A stretch of 20,037 bases of DNA from contig JAKBAC010000046.1 of the NCBI GenBank assembly GCA_021809365.1, positions 1-20,037 of the forward strand. Direction: 5' to 3'. Positions 6,040 to 14,366 of the stretch are shown here, in pieces. Under the pieces are notes generated by a model. It had not been told where the DNA came from. It was given only the letters and a program-made list of their open reading frames with translations, and searched no databases. The stretch's first letter is position 1. Each line of letters starts with the position of its first letter. The stretch is from Planctomycetota bacterium (GTDB lineage: Bacteria > Planctomycetota > Phycisphaerae > WQYP01). Both the position numbers and the translations under genes were made by a program.

Positions 6040-6516
6040 ATGAAACTTGGTGATTTTATTGTTAAGGATGCCATTGTCGCGGAACTTAAGGCGACAACCC
6101 GTGATGGTGCCGTCCGTGAGTTGGTGGAGGCTTTAGCCGCCGCCGGCGAGCTTGCCGCCGCGGATGTGCATGGCATCTGCAAGGCGATTCTGGATCGGGA
6201 GCGTCATGGCAGCACCGGCTTTGGGAAAGGCGTTGCGGTGCCGCATGTAAAAATGGCGTGCGTCAAGAAGCGCATCGGTACCATTGGCCGCAGCACGGCG
6301 GGTATCGATTTTTCCGCTCTTGATCAGGCTCCGGTATACAGTGTGGTATTGTTGCTGTCACCACCGGACAATCCGGATGGACACCTTCATGCCATGGAAA
6401 ATATTTTTCGTAATCTGCAGCAGGACAATTTCCGGAAATTTCTCCGGCAAGCCTCCTCCCGCAAGGAGATTATTGAATTAATTGAAGAGGCCGATCAAGC
6501 CGGCATGGCCCGCTGA
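6040..6516 (+). CDS. ptsN: PTS EIIA component, PtsN/fructose type
   Basis: 158 residues, the usual size of a single EIIA domain. The phospho-accepting histidine is His69 in GVAVPHVK, next to the conserved GSTGFGKG. The domain accepts phosphate from HPr. With no EIIB or EIIC nearby it is likely a regulatory (nitrogen-type) EIIA rather than part of a sugar transporter. Start chosen at the ATG giving MKLGDFIV, as in family members; the GTG at 5998 would add 14 unconserved residues. The ribosome site is weak (GGACGAG). The gene lies 96 bases after hpf, and a 6-bp hairpin (5954–5972) occupies the gap. Confidence 0.88.
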   Translation: MKLGDFIVKDAIVAELKATTRDGAVRELVEALAAAGELAAADVHGICKAILDRERHGSTGFGKGVAVPHVKMACVKKRIGTIGRSTAGIDFSALDQAPVYSVVLLLSPPDNPDGHLHAMENIFRNLQQDNFRKFLRQASSRKEIIELIEEADQAGMAR

Positions 6517-6580
6517 CAGTGTTGTTCCCGTCAGATCATTAGGATATACGCACAATTTTATCAGGCGGTGTGTCGCAATC

Positions 6581-6844
6581 ATGGACAGACAAGTAAAAAT
6601 AGTAAACCGCCTCGGCCTGCACGCCCGTCCGGCCATGCAGTTTGTCGATATCGCCAATCAATTCAGAAGCAATATCCGCGTCTGGAAAGGTGATCAGTGT
6701 GTCGATGGCAAAAGCATCATGCACATGATGATGCTGGCCGCCACGGAAGGCACCGGATTGAAAATTGAAGCCGACGGGGATGACGCGCTTAAAGCACTTG
6801 ATGCCTTGGAAACATTGATCAACGATCGCTTTGGGGAACAGTAA
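6581..6844 (+). CDS. ptsH: HPr phosphocarrier protein
   Basis: 87 residues covering a whole HPr domain. The active histidine is His14 in NRLGLHARPA. The second regulatory site is present as Ser45 in GKSIMHMMMLAA, the position phosphorylated by HPr kinase in organisms that have one. It passes phosphate from enzyme I to EIIA, here probably the PtsN encoded 64 bases upstream. Neither enzyme I nor HPr kinase is in the window. Start at 6581 follows homology; upstream in-frame codons look like spacer. Confidence 0.92.
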   Translation: MDRQVKIVNRLGLHARPAMQFVDIANQFRSNIRVWKGDQCVDGKSIMHMMMLAATEGTGLKIEADGDDALKALDALETLINDRFGEQ

Positions 6845-6864
6845 ACGCTCGCATTTCACCGCCG

Positions 6865-6894
6865 GTTACAGATCGTCGCGGCTGCGAGTATACT
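6865..6894 (+). promoter_or_regulatory. Candidate promoter of ruvAB
   Basis: GTTACA (6865–6870) then 18 bases then TATACT (6889–6894, 5 of 6). It is in the 120-base gap between the HPr gene and ruvA, so ruvAB may have its own promoter in addition to read-through. Confidence 0.35.
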
Positions 6895-6964
6895 AATCCC
6901 TGTTGTCCCATCCCGGTGCGCCGGGCGTGACACGGATAAATGTCGTTCATGGATTGGCCCACGC

Positions 6965-7585
6965 ATGATTGCCAGAATTCAAGGTCGCGTCGAATCGGTC
7001 AGCGAGACGGCCACAATTATTTCGGTTGGGGACATCTGCTATGAAGTGCTGACGCCGGCGGTGGATATTCCCCATCTGCACCAGCATATCGGGCAGAGAA
7101 TTACTTTTGTCACGCTGCATTACATGGAAGGCAACGCGTCTTTCGGACAGCTTACCCCGCGGCTGATCGGTTTTATCCGTCAGCAGGACAAGGATTTTTT
7201 TGAACAGTTTATTACCGTCAAAGGGATCGGTCCGCGCCGGGCGTTACGAGCGCTGACACAACCGGTTGATCGCATCGCGGCGGCCATTAATCAGAAAGAT
7301 TCGCGCTTTCTGGTAGGTCTGCCGGAAATAGGAAAACGCACCGCGGAACAGATTATCGCGGAACTTTCCGGCAAAGTGGACCAGTTCGCCGGTAGCGCTG
7401 CCGGCGTGGCGGCACCGCCGGCCCGCACGGATGCGCAGCGATCCGCCATTGAGGCCATGATTTCACTCGGTGAGCGCGCCGCGGAAGCGGAAAACTGGGT
7501 GGATCGCGCATGCCGGGCTGATCCAACGCTTTCCAATTCGGCCAGTATGATGAAGGCGGCTTATCGGCTAAAGGCGGGTGGATGA
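6965..7585 (+). CDS. ruvA: Holliday junction branch migration protein RuvA
   Basis: 206 residues, family length. The opening MIARIQGRVES and the following beta-rich ~62 residues form the OB-fold domain. Two helix-hairpin-helix motifs follow: VKGIGPRRALRAL at about 85–97 and LPEIGKRTAEQIIAEL at 119–134. A small C-terminal domain (about 155–206) is the part that contacts RuvB. RuvA tetramers hold four-way junctions and load RuvB. The stop overlaps the ruvB start (ATGA at 7582–7585), so the two are translationally coupled. The ribosome site before 6965 is weak. ruvC is not adjacent. Confidence 0.95.
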   Translation: MIARIQGRVESVSETATIISVGDICYEVLTPAVDIPHLHQHIGQRITFVTLHYMEGNASFGQLTPRLIGFIRQQDKDFFEQFITVKGIGPRRALRALTQPVDRIAAAINQKDSRFLVGLPEIGKRTAEQIIAELSGKVDQFAGSAAGVAAPPARTDAQRSAIEAMISLGERAAEAENWVDRACRADPTLSNSASMMKAAYRLKAGG

Positions 7586-8685
7586 TGGCGCGTGAACGGA
7601 TTGTCACAGCCCAGGCTCTTCCGGAAGATCAGGCGGCCACGCCCCAGCAACCCACGCTGCGCCCCAAAAAGCTCAATGATTACATCGGACAGCGCGAGCT
7701 GATTGAAAAATTGCGCATCAGCATTGCCGCGGCCCGGCAGCGCGGCGAAGCCATGGAGCATGTGCTGCTGCATGGGCCGCCGGGATTGGGAAAAACCACG
7801 CTGGCGCATATTATCGCCTCGGAACTTAACGGCACAATTCCAAAGATCACCAGCGGCCCGGCTCTGGCCCGGCCCACCGAGCTGGTGAGCATGTTAACCA
7901 ACATGCAGCGCGGCGATGTATTATTTATTGATGAAATTCACCGCATTCCCGCCGCCGTGGAAGAATATCTGTATCCCGCCATGGAAGATTTCTGCATCGA
8001 TGTGGTCATGGGGGCGGGCACGCATGCCAATTCTCTGCACATGGAGATTCAACCGTTCACCCTGATTGGGGCCACCACGCGGGCGGGGTTGTTGTCCGGG
8101 CCGATGCGTTCGCGCTTTGGCATCGTGCATCATCTGACCTATTACGATCTGCCCGATCTTCTGAATATCGCCACGCGATCCGCCGGCGTGCTGGATTTGC
8201 CGGCCCGGAAAGAAGCGTTGGAGTTGCTGGCGCGGCGGGCGCGTGGAACACCGCGCGTGGCCAATCGGCTTTTAAGGCGTGTGCGGGATTTTGCGCTGGT
8301 AAGAGGTGAAGGCCAATTGACGACGGAAATTGCCGTTGAAGCATTGAAGCTTGAAGGCATTGATGATCAGGGCCTTGATGCGCTGGATCGGCGATTCATG
8401 GAGGTTTTAGCGCGCGATTATGACGGCGGCCCGGCCGGCATTGAGGCCCTGGCCGCCACCATGGGCGAAGAATCCGACACGCTGGAAGATGTGATTGAAC
8501 CATTCCTGCTGCAAATCGGCTTTATTCGCCGCACGCCCAAAGGGCGGCAACTGACCACCGCCGGTTATGGCCATCTGAAGCTCACACCTCCACCTCGGCC
8601 CGAAACTGTATCTGAAGAGGCCGGTGACAGTTTCTGGCCAAGGGTACGGGCGGGGAAAGGTGAGCAAGATGTCACAAATGAGTGA
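7582..8685 (+). CDS. ruvB: Holliday junction DNA helicase RuvB
   Basis: 367 residues, somewhat longer than the ~336 of E. coli, mostly from extended ends. Walker A is GPPGLGKT (65–72), Walker B is VLFIDEIH (113–120), sensor 1 is in LIGATTRAG (161–169), and the arginine-finger segment is GPMRSRFG (173–180). The C-terminal winged helix is clear (GGPAGIEALAATMGE … EPFLLQIGFIRRTPKGRQLT). It is the AAA+ motor that drives branch migration with RuvA in recombination repair. A second Met codon at 7585 is an equally possible start. Confidence 0.97.
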   Translation: MMARERIVTAQALPEDQAATPQQPTLRPKKLNDYIGQRELIEKLRISIAAARQRGEAMEHVLLHGPPGLGKTTLAHIIASELNGTIPKITSGPALARPTELVSMLTNMQRGDVLFIDEIHRIPAAVEEYLYPAMEDFCIDVVMGAGTHANSLHMEIQPFTLIGATTRAGLLSGPMRSRFGIVHHLTYYDLPDLLNIATRSAGVLDLPARKEALELLARRARGTPRVANRLLRRVRDFALVRGEGQLTTEIAVEALKLEGIDDQGLDALDRRFMEVLARDYDGGPAGIEALAATMGEESDTLEDVIEPFLLQIGFIRRTPKGRQLTTAGYGHLKLTPPPRPETVSEEAGDSFWPRVRAGKGEQDVTNE

Positions 8686-8828
8686 TGAAGAAAGGTGCGC
8701 CGTGACACGTTGAATAAGCCCGATGCGGGCCAATGCGAAGGCGCATATATTTCCGCCGACACCAAATCATCTGTAAAAGTGCGGATTTTGGCTTGGCTAT
8801 AAGAAATAATTCCTTGCGCGCCGCGCAT

Positions 8829-8849
8829 AAAAGGTAGCTGATGCCTTTT
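8829..8849. terminator. Weak, possibly bidirectional terminator between ruvB and ppk2
   Basis: AAAAGG-TAGCTGATG-CCTTTT is a 6-bp stem ending in T on either strand. It sits in the 186-base gap between two convergent genes, where a shared terminator is expected, but the stem is A/T-rich and short. A stronger stem, GCCCG-ATG-CGGGC (8718–8730), is nearby but lacks a T tract. Confidence 0.25.
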
Positions 8850-8871
8850 CTTGCAGGTGACGTTCCCAGCG

Positions 8872-9711
8872 CTATGCGAACTTCCGCGTGATCAGTGATG
8901 GGTCGGATGCCGGACGAACTTTTAATTTCATGTCTTCCAGCGCGGTGACCACTGTCTGTGCGACCAGGGCACGCCCCACCCATTTATGATCCATGGGAAT
9001 AATATGCCAGGGGGCGTGTTCCGTGCCGGTCGATTCCAGCATTTCCTCATAAGCACGCTGATAATCATCCCAGAACGTGCGCTCGGAAAAATCGTCCCCG
9101 CTTAGTTTCCAATGCTTGGACGGTGTCTTCTGGCGGGCAATTAACCGCGCCTTCTGTTCTTCTTTGGAAATATGCAGAAAAAATTTCAGTACACAAATCC
9201 CCGATGCCGCCAGATGTTCTTCAAAAGTATTGATCGCGGCATAACGCCTCTTCCAAATATGCTTTTCCCGCTTCAGGTATGTCGGCAGCAGCGCATCGGC
9301 ATGAACGCGCACGACCAGCACATCCTCGTAATGCGAACGGTTAAAAATGCCGATTTTCCCCCGCGCCGGAACCGCCTGATGAATACGCCATAAAAAATCA
9401 TGCGATTGCTCAACGGAGCTGGGCTTGCCGAAGCTGGTGATGCGCATGCCCGCTGGGTTCACATGGTCAAACACATGACGAATCGTGCCGTCCTTGCCCG
9501 CGGTATCCATTCCCTGCAAGATCACCAGTAATCCGCGACTGCCGTCCGTGTGCAGCAATTCCTGCAGTTCGCCGATGCGTTGCGTATATTTTTCAGTTAT
9601 TGCCTCAGCTTTTTTCTTTCCGGGAAGACCGCCGGCGGAATCCGTCTTGATTCGCGTGAGATCAATCTTGCCGCCCGGTCGGTTGATGGTGATGAAATGC
9701 TTTGCTGCCAT
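8872..9711 (-). CDS. ppk2: Polyphosphate kinase 2 family protein
   Basis: 279 residues. Walker A is GMDTAGKDG (67–75). The PPK2 Walker B region is IGIFNRSHYEDVLVVRV (about 120–136). The lid segment reads ARQKTPSKHWKLSGDDFSER. These are the three signatures of PPK2 enzymes, which transfer phosphate between polyphosphate and nucleotides. The PSKHWKLS lid resembles the polyphosphate:nucleotide phosphotransferase branch; which nucleotide (AMP, ADP or GDP) cannot be read by eye. The start is supported by AAGGAG seven bases upstream. It lies 52 bases after the DUF4139 gene on the same strand and is probably co-transcribed with it. The likely role is energy or nucleotide balance under stress. Confidence 0.93.
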   Translation of the reverse strand: MAAKHFITINRPGGKIDLTRIKTDSAGGLPGKKKAEAITEKYTQRIGELQELLHTDGSRGLLVILQGMDTAGKDGTIRHVFDHVNPAGMRITSFGKPSSVEQSHDFLWRIHQAVPARGKIGIFNRSHYEDVLVVRVHADALLPTYLKREKHIWKRRYAAINTFEEHLAASGICVLKFFLHISKEEQKARLIARQKTPSKHWKLSGDDFSERTFWDDYQRAYEEMLESTGTEHAPWHIIPMDHKWVGRALVAQTVVTALEDMKLKVRPASDPSLITRKFA

Positions 9712-9763
9712 GAAGTATCTCCTTGTGGATGAAGACCGGACGACGGCGACTTACAACCCCTGA

Positions 9764-11977
9764 TCACTTCACGGCGGTTTGCGGGATTACGGTTGTGGCC
9801 CAATACTGAATTACCGCGTTGATGGCATCATTACGTTTCAATTGATCTTTACGCGACTGCTTCATCGCCTCCGTCAGATAATGATCCAGCGCAACCAATT
9901 CCGCGGCCACCTGCTCATACGCTTTGGACACCTTTTTCATCGCCTGCAGATTCTCGCGCAGACGGGCTTCATCGGCCCGTGCGTCCGCTATACGGGAATT
10001 GGTGTTGTTCAGGGCCTCTTGTCGGCGTTCCGCCGCCGCCGCCAACTTGATCGCATGTCGGATGGCGTGAACGATGGGGACTGGTAAATTCTTAATCTTC
10101 AAATCTTCACGCAGCATCACTATGTTCTGGTTTAGGAGATCGGATGCTTGCGTCTGCTCCTGGCGGCGGCGAATCTGGAGCGTGGTTTTGGCTGACGGCT
10201 GGACCGTGAATGCAAACTGATAAACTCCATGATGCAATTTTACACCGGCTACAGGAGCGAGAATCTTCCAATCCTTCCCGATGGCACTTCGCACCAGCAT
10301 CATGCGTGAATGTGCCGCGGTATTGTGAATTTTATAACGTTCATTCATGGTCACTTGATTATGCAGCAGGAGGGTGCCGCGGCGTAAACTGGCCGCCGTC
10401 AGAATCGACTTTTGCGTGGACTTAAAAAATCGCACCGTGGCGGATTGATCCACCGCGAAGGCGTAAACGTGATGCTGTCCCGGCGGCAATGCATCCATTT
10501 TGAATTCACCATCATAGATAGATCCGGTGTATGCGGTCAGCGTGCCCGGCGGGAGATATCGCGTGGTGTCATTGGTGATTCGCACTGCGAAAAATGGATG
10601 CTCCGATGGCTGGCCAAGCGTGAAAAAATCCAGTTGCGTGGCGCGAATGGGGGTGACCAGCACGGGCACCATGGCGGATTGCCCACGTGGGACGGTGACA
10701 TCCTTTACATGATAATCAAACGCCGGATGCACCACCCCGGCGGAAGCCATGGCGTTGACGCCCTGAAGGGGATTGAAGGGTATAGCGGTCAATTGTTGCT
10801 GTGCGTTGTAGGCGAGCGATTTTTGCTGATACGCGACACCACCGCCGACCGCGCCCGCAAAAGAGCGTGCCTGCATCGCACCGCCGATCTGTTGCTGCGG
10901 TAAATAGCTGTTTTTGCGGAGGTTCTGGGTCAGATATGGTTGCGGCATGCCTTGTCCATAGGTTTGTGGCGTCAAATAGGCTCCATTCGGCCCTGATGCC
11001 ACGGGCCGCCGCATATAGAGTGGCTGATAAAGGTCTTCAATAAATGACAGCGGCTCGCCTCCGCGAATATCCAATTGGACATTGTTCCAATCCATATCCG
11101 TCTGATTGGCGACAATGGCCAAGCCCTGAATGACAGGCCTGCGGGATGCGGGATTTGTCGCGGCAGCGTCGGCTGGAGGCGGAAGGATGAGACGGTAGGT
11201 CATGCGCCACAGCGGCGTTTCCAATAAATATGCAAACCGCACCAGGCGTTCGCCCCTGCCTTGAAACCAGAGCGTCATGGGCCTTTTGTGCGTGTTGGTC
11301 TGATTGGCCATGGCTTGCAGCGCTTGATCAAAGCTATTGCGCAATCGGCGGTCGTTGATGCGAATGGACTGGACGTTTGCCATTCCGACTCTTTTAATTT
11401 GCGCGTGGGACAGCAAATTGATATACCAACCGCTGTTACGCGCGATGGCGGGCCCGCTGTGATAGCGAACCACCGGTGCCGTCGATTCGATCGGCGGCAC
11501 ATAAAATCCGGAATGCAATAAATCAATAATACGACCGGTAATTTTGTCACCGACAGGTTTCTTGAGCCACAGCGTCACGGAGACACCGTGCAACTGCCGT
11601 AAGATGTCCCGGCGGGATGGATTGTTGTTCAAGTTAACCAGAAATCCACGCAATGTAACGCTTAAAGGAGTCGCGGCGGGAAAGGTCACTTCGCCGGCAT
11701 TCCCACCGCCGGTGTCCTGAAACACCAGGGATTTAAGCACATCGTTAATTTGACCCGAACGGAAGGAGAGTGTCTGGGTTTGTGTGCCATGCACCATCCC
11801 CTGATATTGGAAAACGCCCACACCCCGGCTGAATAAATCCACGCGTACCAGCTTGGCGGGTTGGATGGAAACGGAACCGGAACCGGATTGAACCGGCTGT
11901 TCAGACATTTGCGATGCGCAGGATGCACAAAGGCCCATCAGAACAATTAATCCGATAATTTGTAAACCGCGATACAT
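9764..11977 (-). CDS. DUF4139-family exported protein with C-terminal coiled coil
   Basis: 737 residues from the ATG at 11977, which has GGAGG six bases upstream. The frame is open to an ATG at 12202, but those codons come from the 77-bp repeat and lack a ribosome site. Residues 1–20 are a hydrophobic export signal ending ASC; Cys20 may be lipidated although −3 is Cys, not Leu. The first domain reads VRVDLFSRGVGVFQYQGMV…LSFRSGQINDVLKSLVFQD, typical of DUF4139 proteins. The middle is beta-rich with a Gln/Tyr/Gly/Pro-rich low-complexity stretch. The last ~120 residues (ERRQEALNNTNSRIADARADEARLRENL…) are strongly helical coiled coil. The molecular function of the family is unknown. It is the first gene of a unit with ppk2. 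Confidence 0.75.
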   Translation of the reverse strand: MYRGLQIIGLIVLMGLCASCASQMSEQPVQSGSGSVSIQPAKLVRVDLFSRGVGVFQYQGMVHGTQTQTLSFRSGQINDVLKSLVFQDTGGGNAGEVTFPAATPLSVTLRGFLVNLNNNPSRRDILRQLHGVSVTLWLKKPVGDKITGRIIDLLHSGFYVPPIESTAPVVRYHSGPAIARNSGWYINLLSHAQIKRVGMANVQSIRINDRRLRNSFDQALQAMANQTNTHKRPMTLWFQGRGERLVRFAYLLETPLWRMTYRLILPPPADAAATNPASRRPVIQGLAIVANQTDMDWNNVQLDIRGGEPLSFIEDLYQPLYMRRPVASGPNGAYLTPQTYGQGMPQPYLTQNLRKNSYLPQQQIGGAMQARSFAGAVGGGVAYQQKSLAYNAQQQLTAIPFNPLQGVNAMASAGVVHPAFDYHVKDVTVPRGQSAMVPVLVTPIRATQLDFFTLGQPSEHPFFAVRITNDTTRYLPPGTLTAYTGSIYDGEFKMDALPPGQHHVYAFAVDQSATVRFFKSTQKSILTAASLRRGTLLLHNQVTMNERYKIHNTAAHSRMMLVRSAIGKDWKILAPVAGVKLHHGVYQFAFTVQPSAKTTLQIRRRQEQTQASDLLNQNIVMLREDLKIKNLPVPIVHAIRHAIKLAAAAERRQEALNNTNSRIADARADEARLRENLQAMKKVSKAYEQVAAELVALDHYLTEAMKQSRKDQLKRNDAINAVIQYWATTVIPQTAVK

Positions 11978-12058
11978 ATATGCCTCCGTAAGATTCCACC
12001 GACTTTTATCATCGCGTTTCATCCATTGGAATATGTCCATACCAAAATCGTCTGGGCG

Positions 12059-12088
12059 AGTATACCACCGCGATGCAGTGCCGGGCAA
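12059..12088 (-). promoter_or_regulatory. Candidate promoter of the DUF4139–ppk2 unit
   Basis: On the minus strand TTGCCC (12088–12083) is followed after 18 bases by TATACT (12064–12059). It gives a leader of about 75 bases before the ATG at 11977, with the ribosome site GGAGG intact. Confidence 0.45.
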
Positions 12089-12095
12089 TAAAATA

Positions 12096-12121
12096 GTTTG
12101 AAGATGGTGTTTGAAGATGGT
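12096..12121 (+). repeat. 13-bp perfect tandem duplication
   Basis: GTTTGAAGATGGT occurs at 12096–12108 and again at 12109–12121. It lies between the DUF4139 promoter and the 77-bp repeat and could be a replication-slippage scar or an insertion-associated duplication. Confidence 0.7.
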
Positions 12122-12127
12122 CTGTAG

Positions 12128-12204
12128 GGGCGTGGCAATAGATCCGAACCAGGGGTCTGGAGGGCGAATTTTCAGGACGAACCATTCTCTTAGCGCCGGC
12201 ATTT
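12128..12204 (+). repeat. 77-bp dispersed repeat, copy 2
   Basis: 70 of 77 bases match 5168–5244 in the same orientation. Its first ten bases GGGCGTGGCA recur inverted as TGCCACGCCC at 12238–12247, so here the unit may extend to ~12247 as a ~120-bp element with terminal inverted repeats. Copy 1 lacks this right end and carries the CTAG palindrome instead. The repeat lies in the divergent control region between the DUF4139 and TPR genes. Confidence 0.8.
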
Positions 12205-12344
12205 ATGCCTTCGATTTCGCTGTTCGCCCGGAAATAGTGCCACGCCCGTTTGTAGATACGTCCGGTATTAGCGGCGAATTTTCGCATTCATCCGCGCGAC
12301 GCACTTGCATTAAAGGCTGCGCCAGTTCCGGGCCGATAGAACGC

Positions 12345-12373
12345 TTGGATATTGCGCGCTACGCGGCTAAAAT
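12345..12373 (+). promoter_or_regulatory. Candidate promoter of the TPR gene
   Basis: TTGGAT (12345–12350, 3 of 6) then 17 bases then TAAAAT (12368–12373, 5 of 6). It is 65 bases before the ATG and downstream of the dispersed repeat. Confidence 0.4.
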
Positions 12374-12438
12374 GAGGATGTTGCGTCCATGAGACCCATA
12401 AACATCTTCAGGCGGGTGATCTTGGGCTGGTGTAAATA

Positions 12439-13938
12439 ATGACCGCAGAACCCACAGTTCGAATTGATGTTTCGTTCGCTGCGGACCCCAAGGAGTCTGA
12501 TCAGGGGCACGCCTATTTTGCCCGGGCTCATAAAAGCGCTGGCGAGGGTAAATACGATGAATCTATTGATTGGTTTATTCAAGGCTTATACTGTGAACCG
12601 ACCAACATGGCGGAACGCGGGGAGCTGCGCCGAGTTGCATTGAAGCGAAAGATGAGCGGCGGCAAACATCTCGGTGCCATGGCCGGTCGGCTGCTGGGAG
12701 CGAAAGTGTTTTTCAAGGGAAGCTCCGCCAAGGAGCGGATGCTCAACGCGGAGTGGCTGCTGGCCAGGGACCCGGACAACATTGATCTGATGTTGACGAT
12801 TGTGCGGGAGGCCATGGAAGCGGATTACAAAAAAATTGTAAGTTGCTTCGCCGCTGTCGTTATGCTGGCCACGAAGGAACAGAACAAACCGGATATAAAA
12901 ATTTACGCGGAACTGGCGGACATTTATCAACGGTGCGGAGAATTGGTCAACGCTGCTGAAGCTGCTGGAGCGGCGCTGGAATTAACTCCCAAGGATCCCA
13001 AGATTGTTGCGCACCTCAAGGAACTTCGTGCGGGCGAAAAGCCACAACCGGTCGAAGAGAAACTCCTTACCTCCATCAGTGAGCCGCCCGCGGCCAGTGA
13101 TGAAAGCGTGGACCTGTTACAGATAGAAAAAGTCAGTAAGTCGGAAGAATTCAAAAGCAATTTGATTCTACAGACCCGGAAAGCCTGGCTGGAAAATCCC
13201 GGCGATACGCACTTGCTCGCTGAGTATGCTCAGGCTCTCATCGATATGGAAACGGAAGAAAACGAGAAGCTCGCCATTGAGATTCTGGAAAAGGCGTATG
13301 AGCAAACCGCAAAATATCGTTATCGCGTGCTGATTGGGGATCTGCGGATCAAACAAAACGAGCGAAAGTATCGCGCGTTGAAGCAACAACACCTGGCCAA
13401 CCGGCATGATGCTGAGTTGGCGAAGCAATTCACCGAGGTGGAACGGGAACGCGTTGAGTTTGCTCTGCATGAATTCAGGCAACGCATGGAACATTCTCCG
13501 GAAGATAACCAGGTGCATTTCAAATATGGTTTCTGGTTGTTTCGCGCCAAGCATTTTGGGGCGGCCATTAATGTGCTCTATCGCGTGCGGAAGGATCCGC
13601 ACTGTCGCACCAATGCGCTGCTTTTGATGGGACGCGCATTTCTGGAAAAGTCCAGTGCCGAAAAGGCCGCGGACACGCTGCGCCGCGCTGTGGATAGTTA
13701 TCCCCATGCCGATACCGGCGATGCGGACAGCAAGGAACTGCATTACTGGCTGGGCCGCGCGCTGGAAGCCTGCGACAAAGTGAAAGAAGCGGATAAAGTC
13801 TTCAGCCGCATTATCCGATGGGATATCCGTTACTGCGATACCCGGAAACGCCTGAATAATCTGCGCGCCAGGAAATCTGAACCGCCCGTATCGAATGCAA
13901 CCGTTCCGGACGTTGTGGCCACCAAAGCATCCGCATGA
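12439..13938 (+). CDS. Tetratricopeptide-repeat protein
   Basis: 499 residues, almost all helical, with no signal peptide or membrane segment, so probably cytoplasmic. TPR-like helix pairs are visible near 24–56 (AYFARAHKSAGEGKYDESIDWFIQGLYCEP), about 155–190 (IYAELADIYQRCGELVNAAEAAGAALELTPKDP) and in the last third (YGFWLFRAKHFGAAINVLYRV; LLLMGRAFLEKSSAEKAADTLRRAVDSYP; HYWLGRALEACDKVKEADKVFSRII). A charged middle section separates the groups. Such proteins are scaffolds; the partner is unknown. The start lacks a clear Shine-Dalgarno. The gene is divergent from the DUF4139 unit and ends 20 bases from the convergent bifunctional-nuclease gene. Confidence 0.8.
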   Translation: MTAEPTVRIDVSFAADPKESDQGHAYFARAHKSAGEGKYDESIDWFIQGLYCEPTNMAERGELRRVALKRKMSGGKHLGAMAGRLLGAKVFFKGSSAKERMLNAEWLLARDPDNIDLMLTIVREAMEADYKKIVSCFAAVVMLATKEQNKPDIKIYAELADIYQRCGELVNAAEAAGAALELTPKDPKIVAHLKELRAGEKPQPVEEKLLTSISEPPAASDESVDLLQIEKVSKSEEFKSNLILQTRKAWLENPGDTHLLAEYAQALIDMETEENEKLAIEILEKAYEQTAKYRYRVLIGDLRIKQNERKYRALKQQHLANRHDAELAKQFTEVERERVEFALHEFRQRMEHSPEDNQVHFKYGFWLFRAKHFGAAINVLYRVRKDPHCRTNALLLMGRAFLEKSSAEKAADTLRRAVDSYPHADTGDADSKELHYWLGRALEACDKVKEADKVFSRIIRWDIRYCDTRKRLNNLRARKSEPPVSNATVPDVVATKASA

Positions 13939-13958
13939 CTCACCCTGACCCACCTTGA

Positions 13959-14366
13959 TTATGCGGAATTGTCTCCGCCTGCCGCCTCGAGTACATGCTC
14001 GGCGACAAAGATGGGCACTTGATTGGCTACGCCCAGGGCAATGGCATCACTGGGGCGGCTGTCCACCTCAATGCTGCGACCATTCTGGCGAATAATCAGC
14101 CGCGCGAAAAATGTGTGATCCTGCAGATCGCTAATCACAATGCGCTCCAACTTGCCGCCAAGTTGTTCAATGATATTGCAAAGCAGTTGATGCGTCTGCG
14201 GACGGGGAAAAGGCGTGCCTTTAAGCCGGTGGTCAATGGCGAGCGCTTCGGCCGACCCTATGAGAATCGGCAGGGTGCGTTCACCGTCCACTTCCTTGAG
14301 AAAAATAAACTGCTGATCGGAGGTTTCGGAAATGATAATGCGCTTCAGCTCGACCTGTATGGCCAT
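13959..14366 (-). CDS. Bifunctional nuclease family protein (DUF151)
   Basis: 135 residues matching the family along its full length: EVDGERTLPILIGSAEALAI, then KGTPFPRPQTHQLLCNIIEQLGGKLERIVISDLQDHTFFARL, then EVDSRPSDAIALGVANQVPIFVAEHVLEAAG. The D-x-R-P-S-D-A-I-A-L motif is diagnostic. Members related to plant BFN have been reported to have DNase and RNase activity; the role in bacteria is unsettled. The start at 14366 is supported by TGGAG seven bases upstream; the frame is open for 32 more codons that look non-coding. No operon partner. Confidence 0.88.
   Translation of the reverse strand: MAIQVELKRIIISETSDQQFIFLKEVDGERTLPILIGSAEALAIDHRLKGTPFPRPQTHQLLCNIIEQLGGKLERIVISDLQDHTFFARLIIRQNGRSIEVDSRPSDAIALGVANQVPIFVAEHVLEAAGGDNSA

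Noticed and set aside
11978..12202. N-terminal extension of the DUF4139 protein from the ATG at 12202
   Set aside because: The extra codons are translated 77-bp repeat and leader, without a ribosome site, and they precede a good GGAGG plus signal peptide at 11977.
13168..13953. 261-codon minus-strand frame
   Set aside because: Antisense shadow of the TPR gene; no family resemblance.
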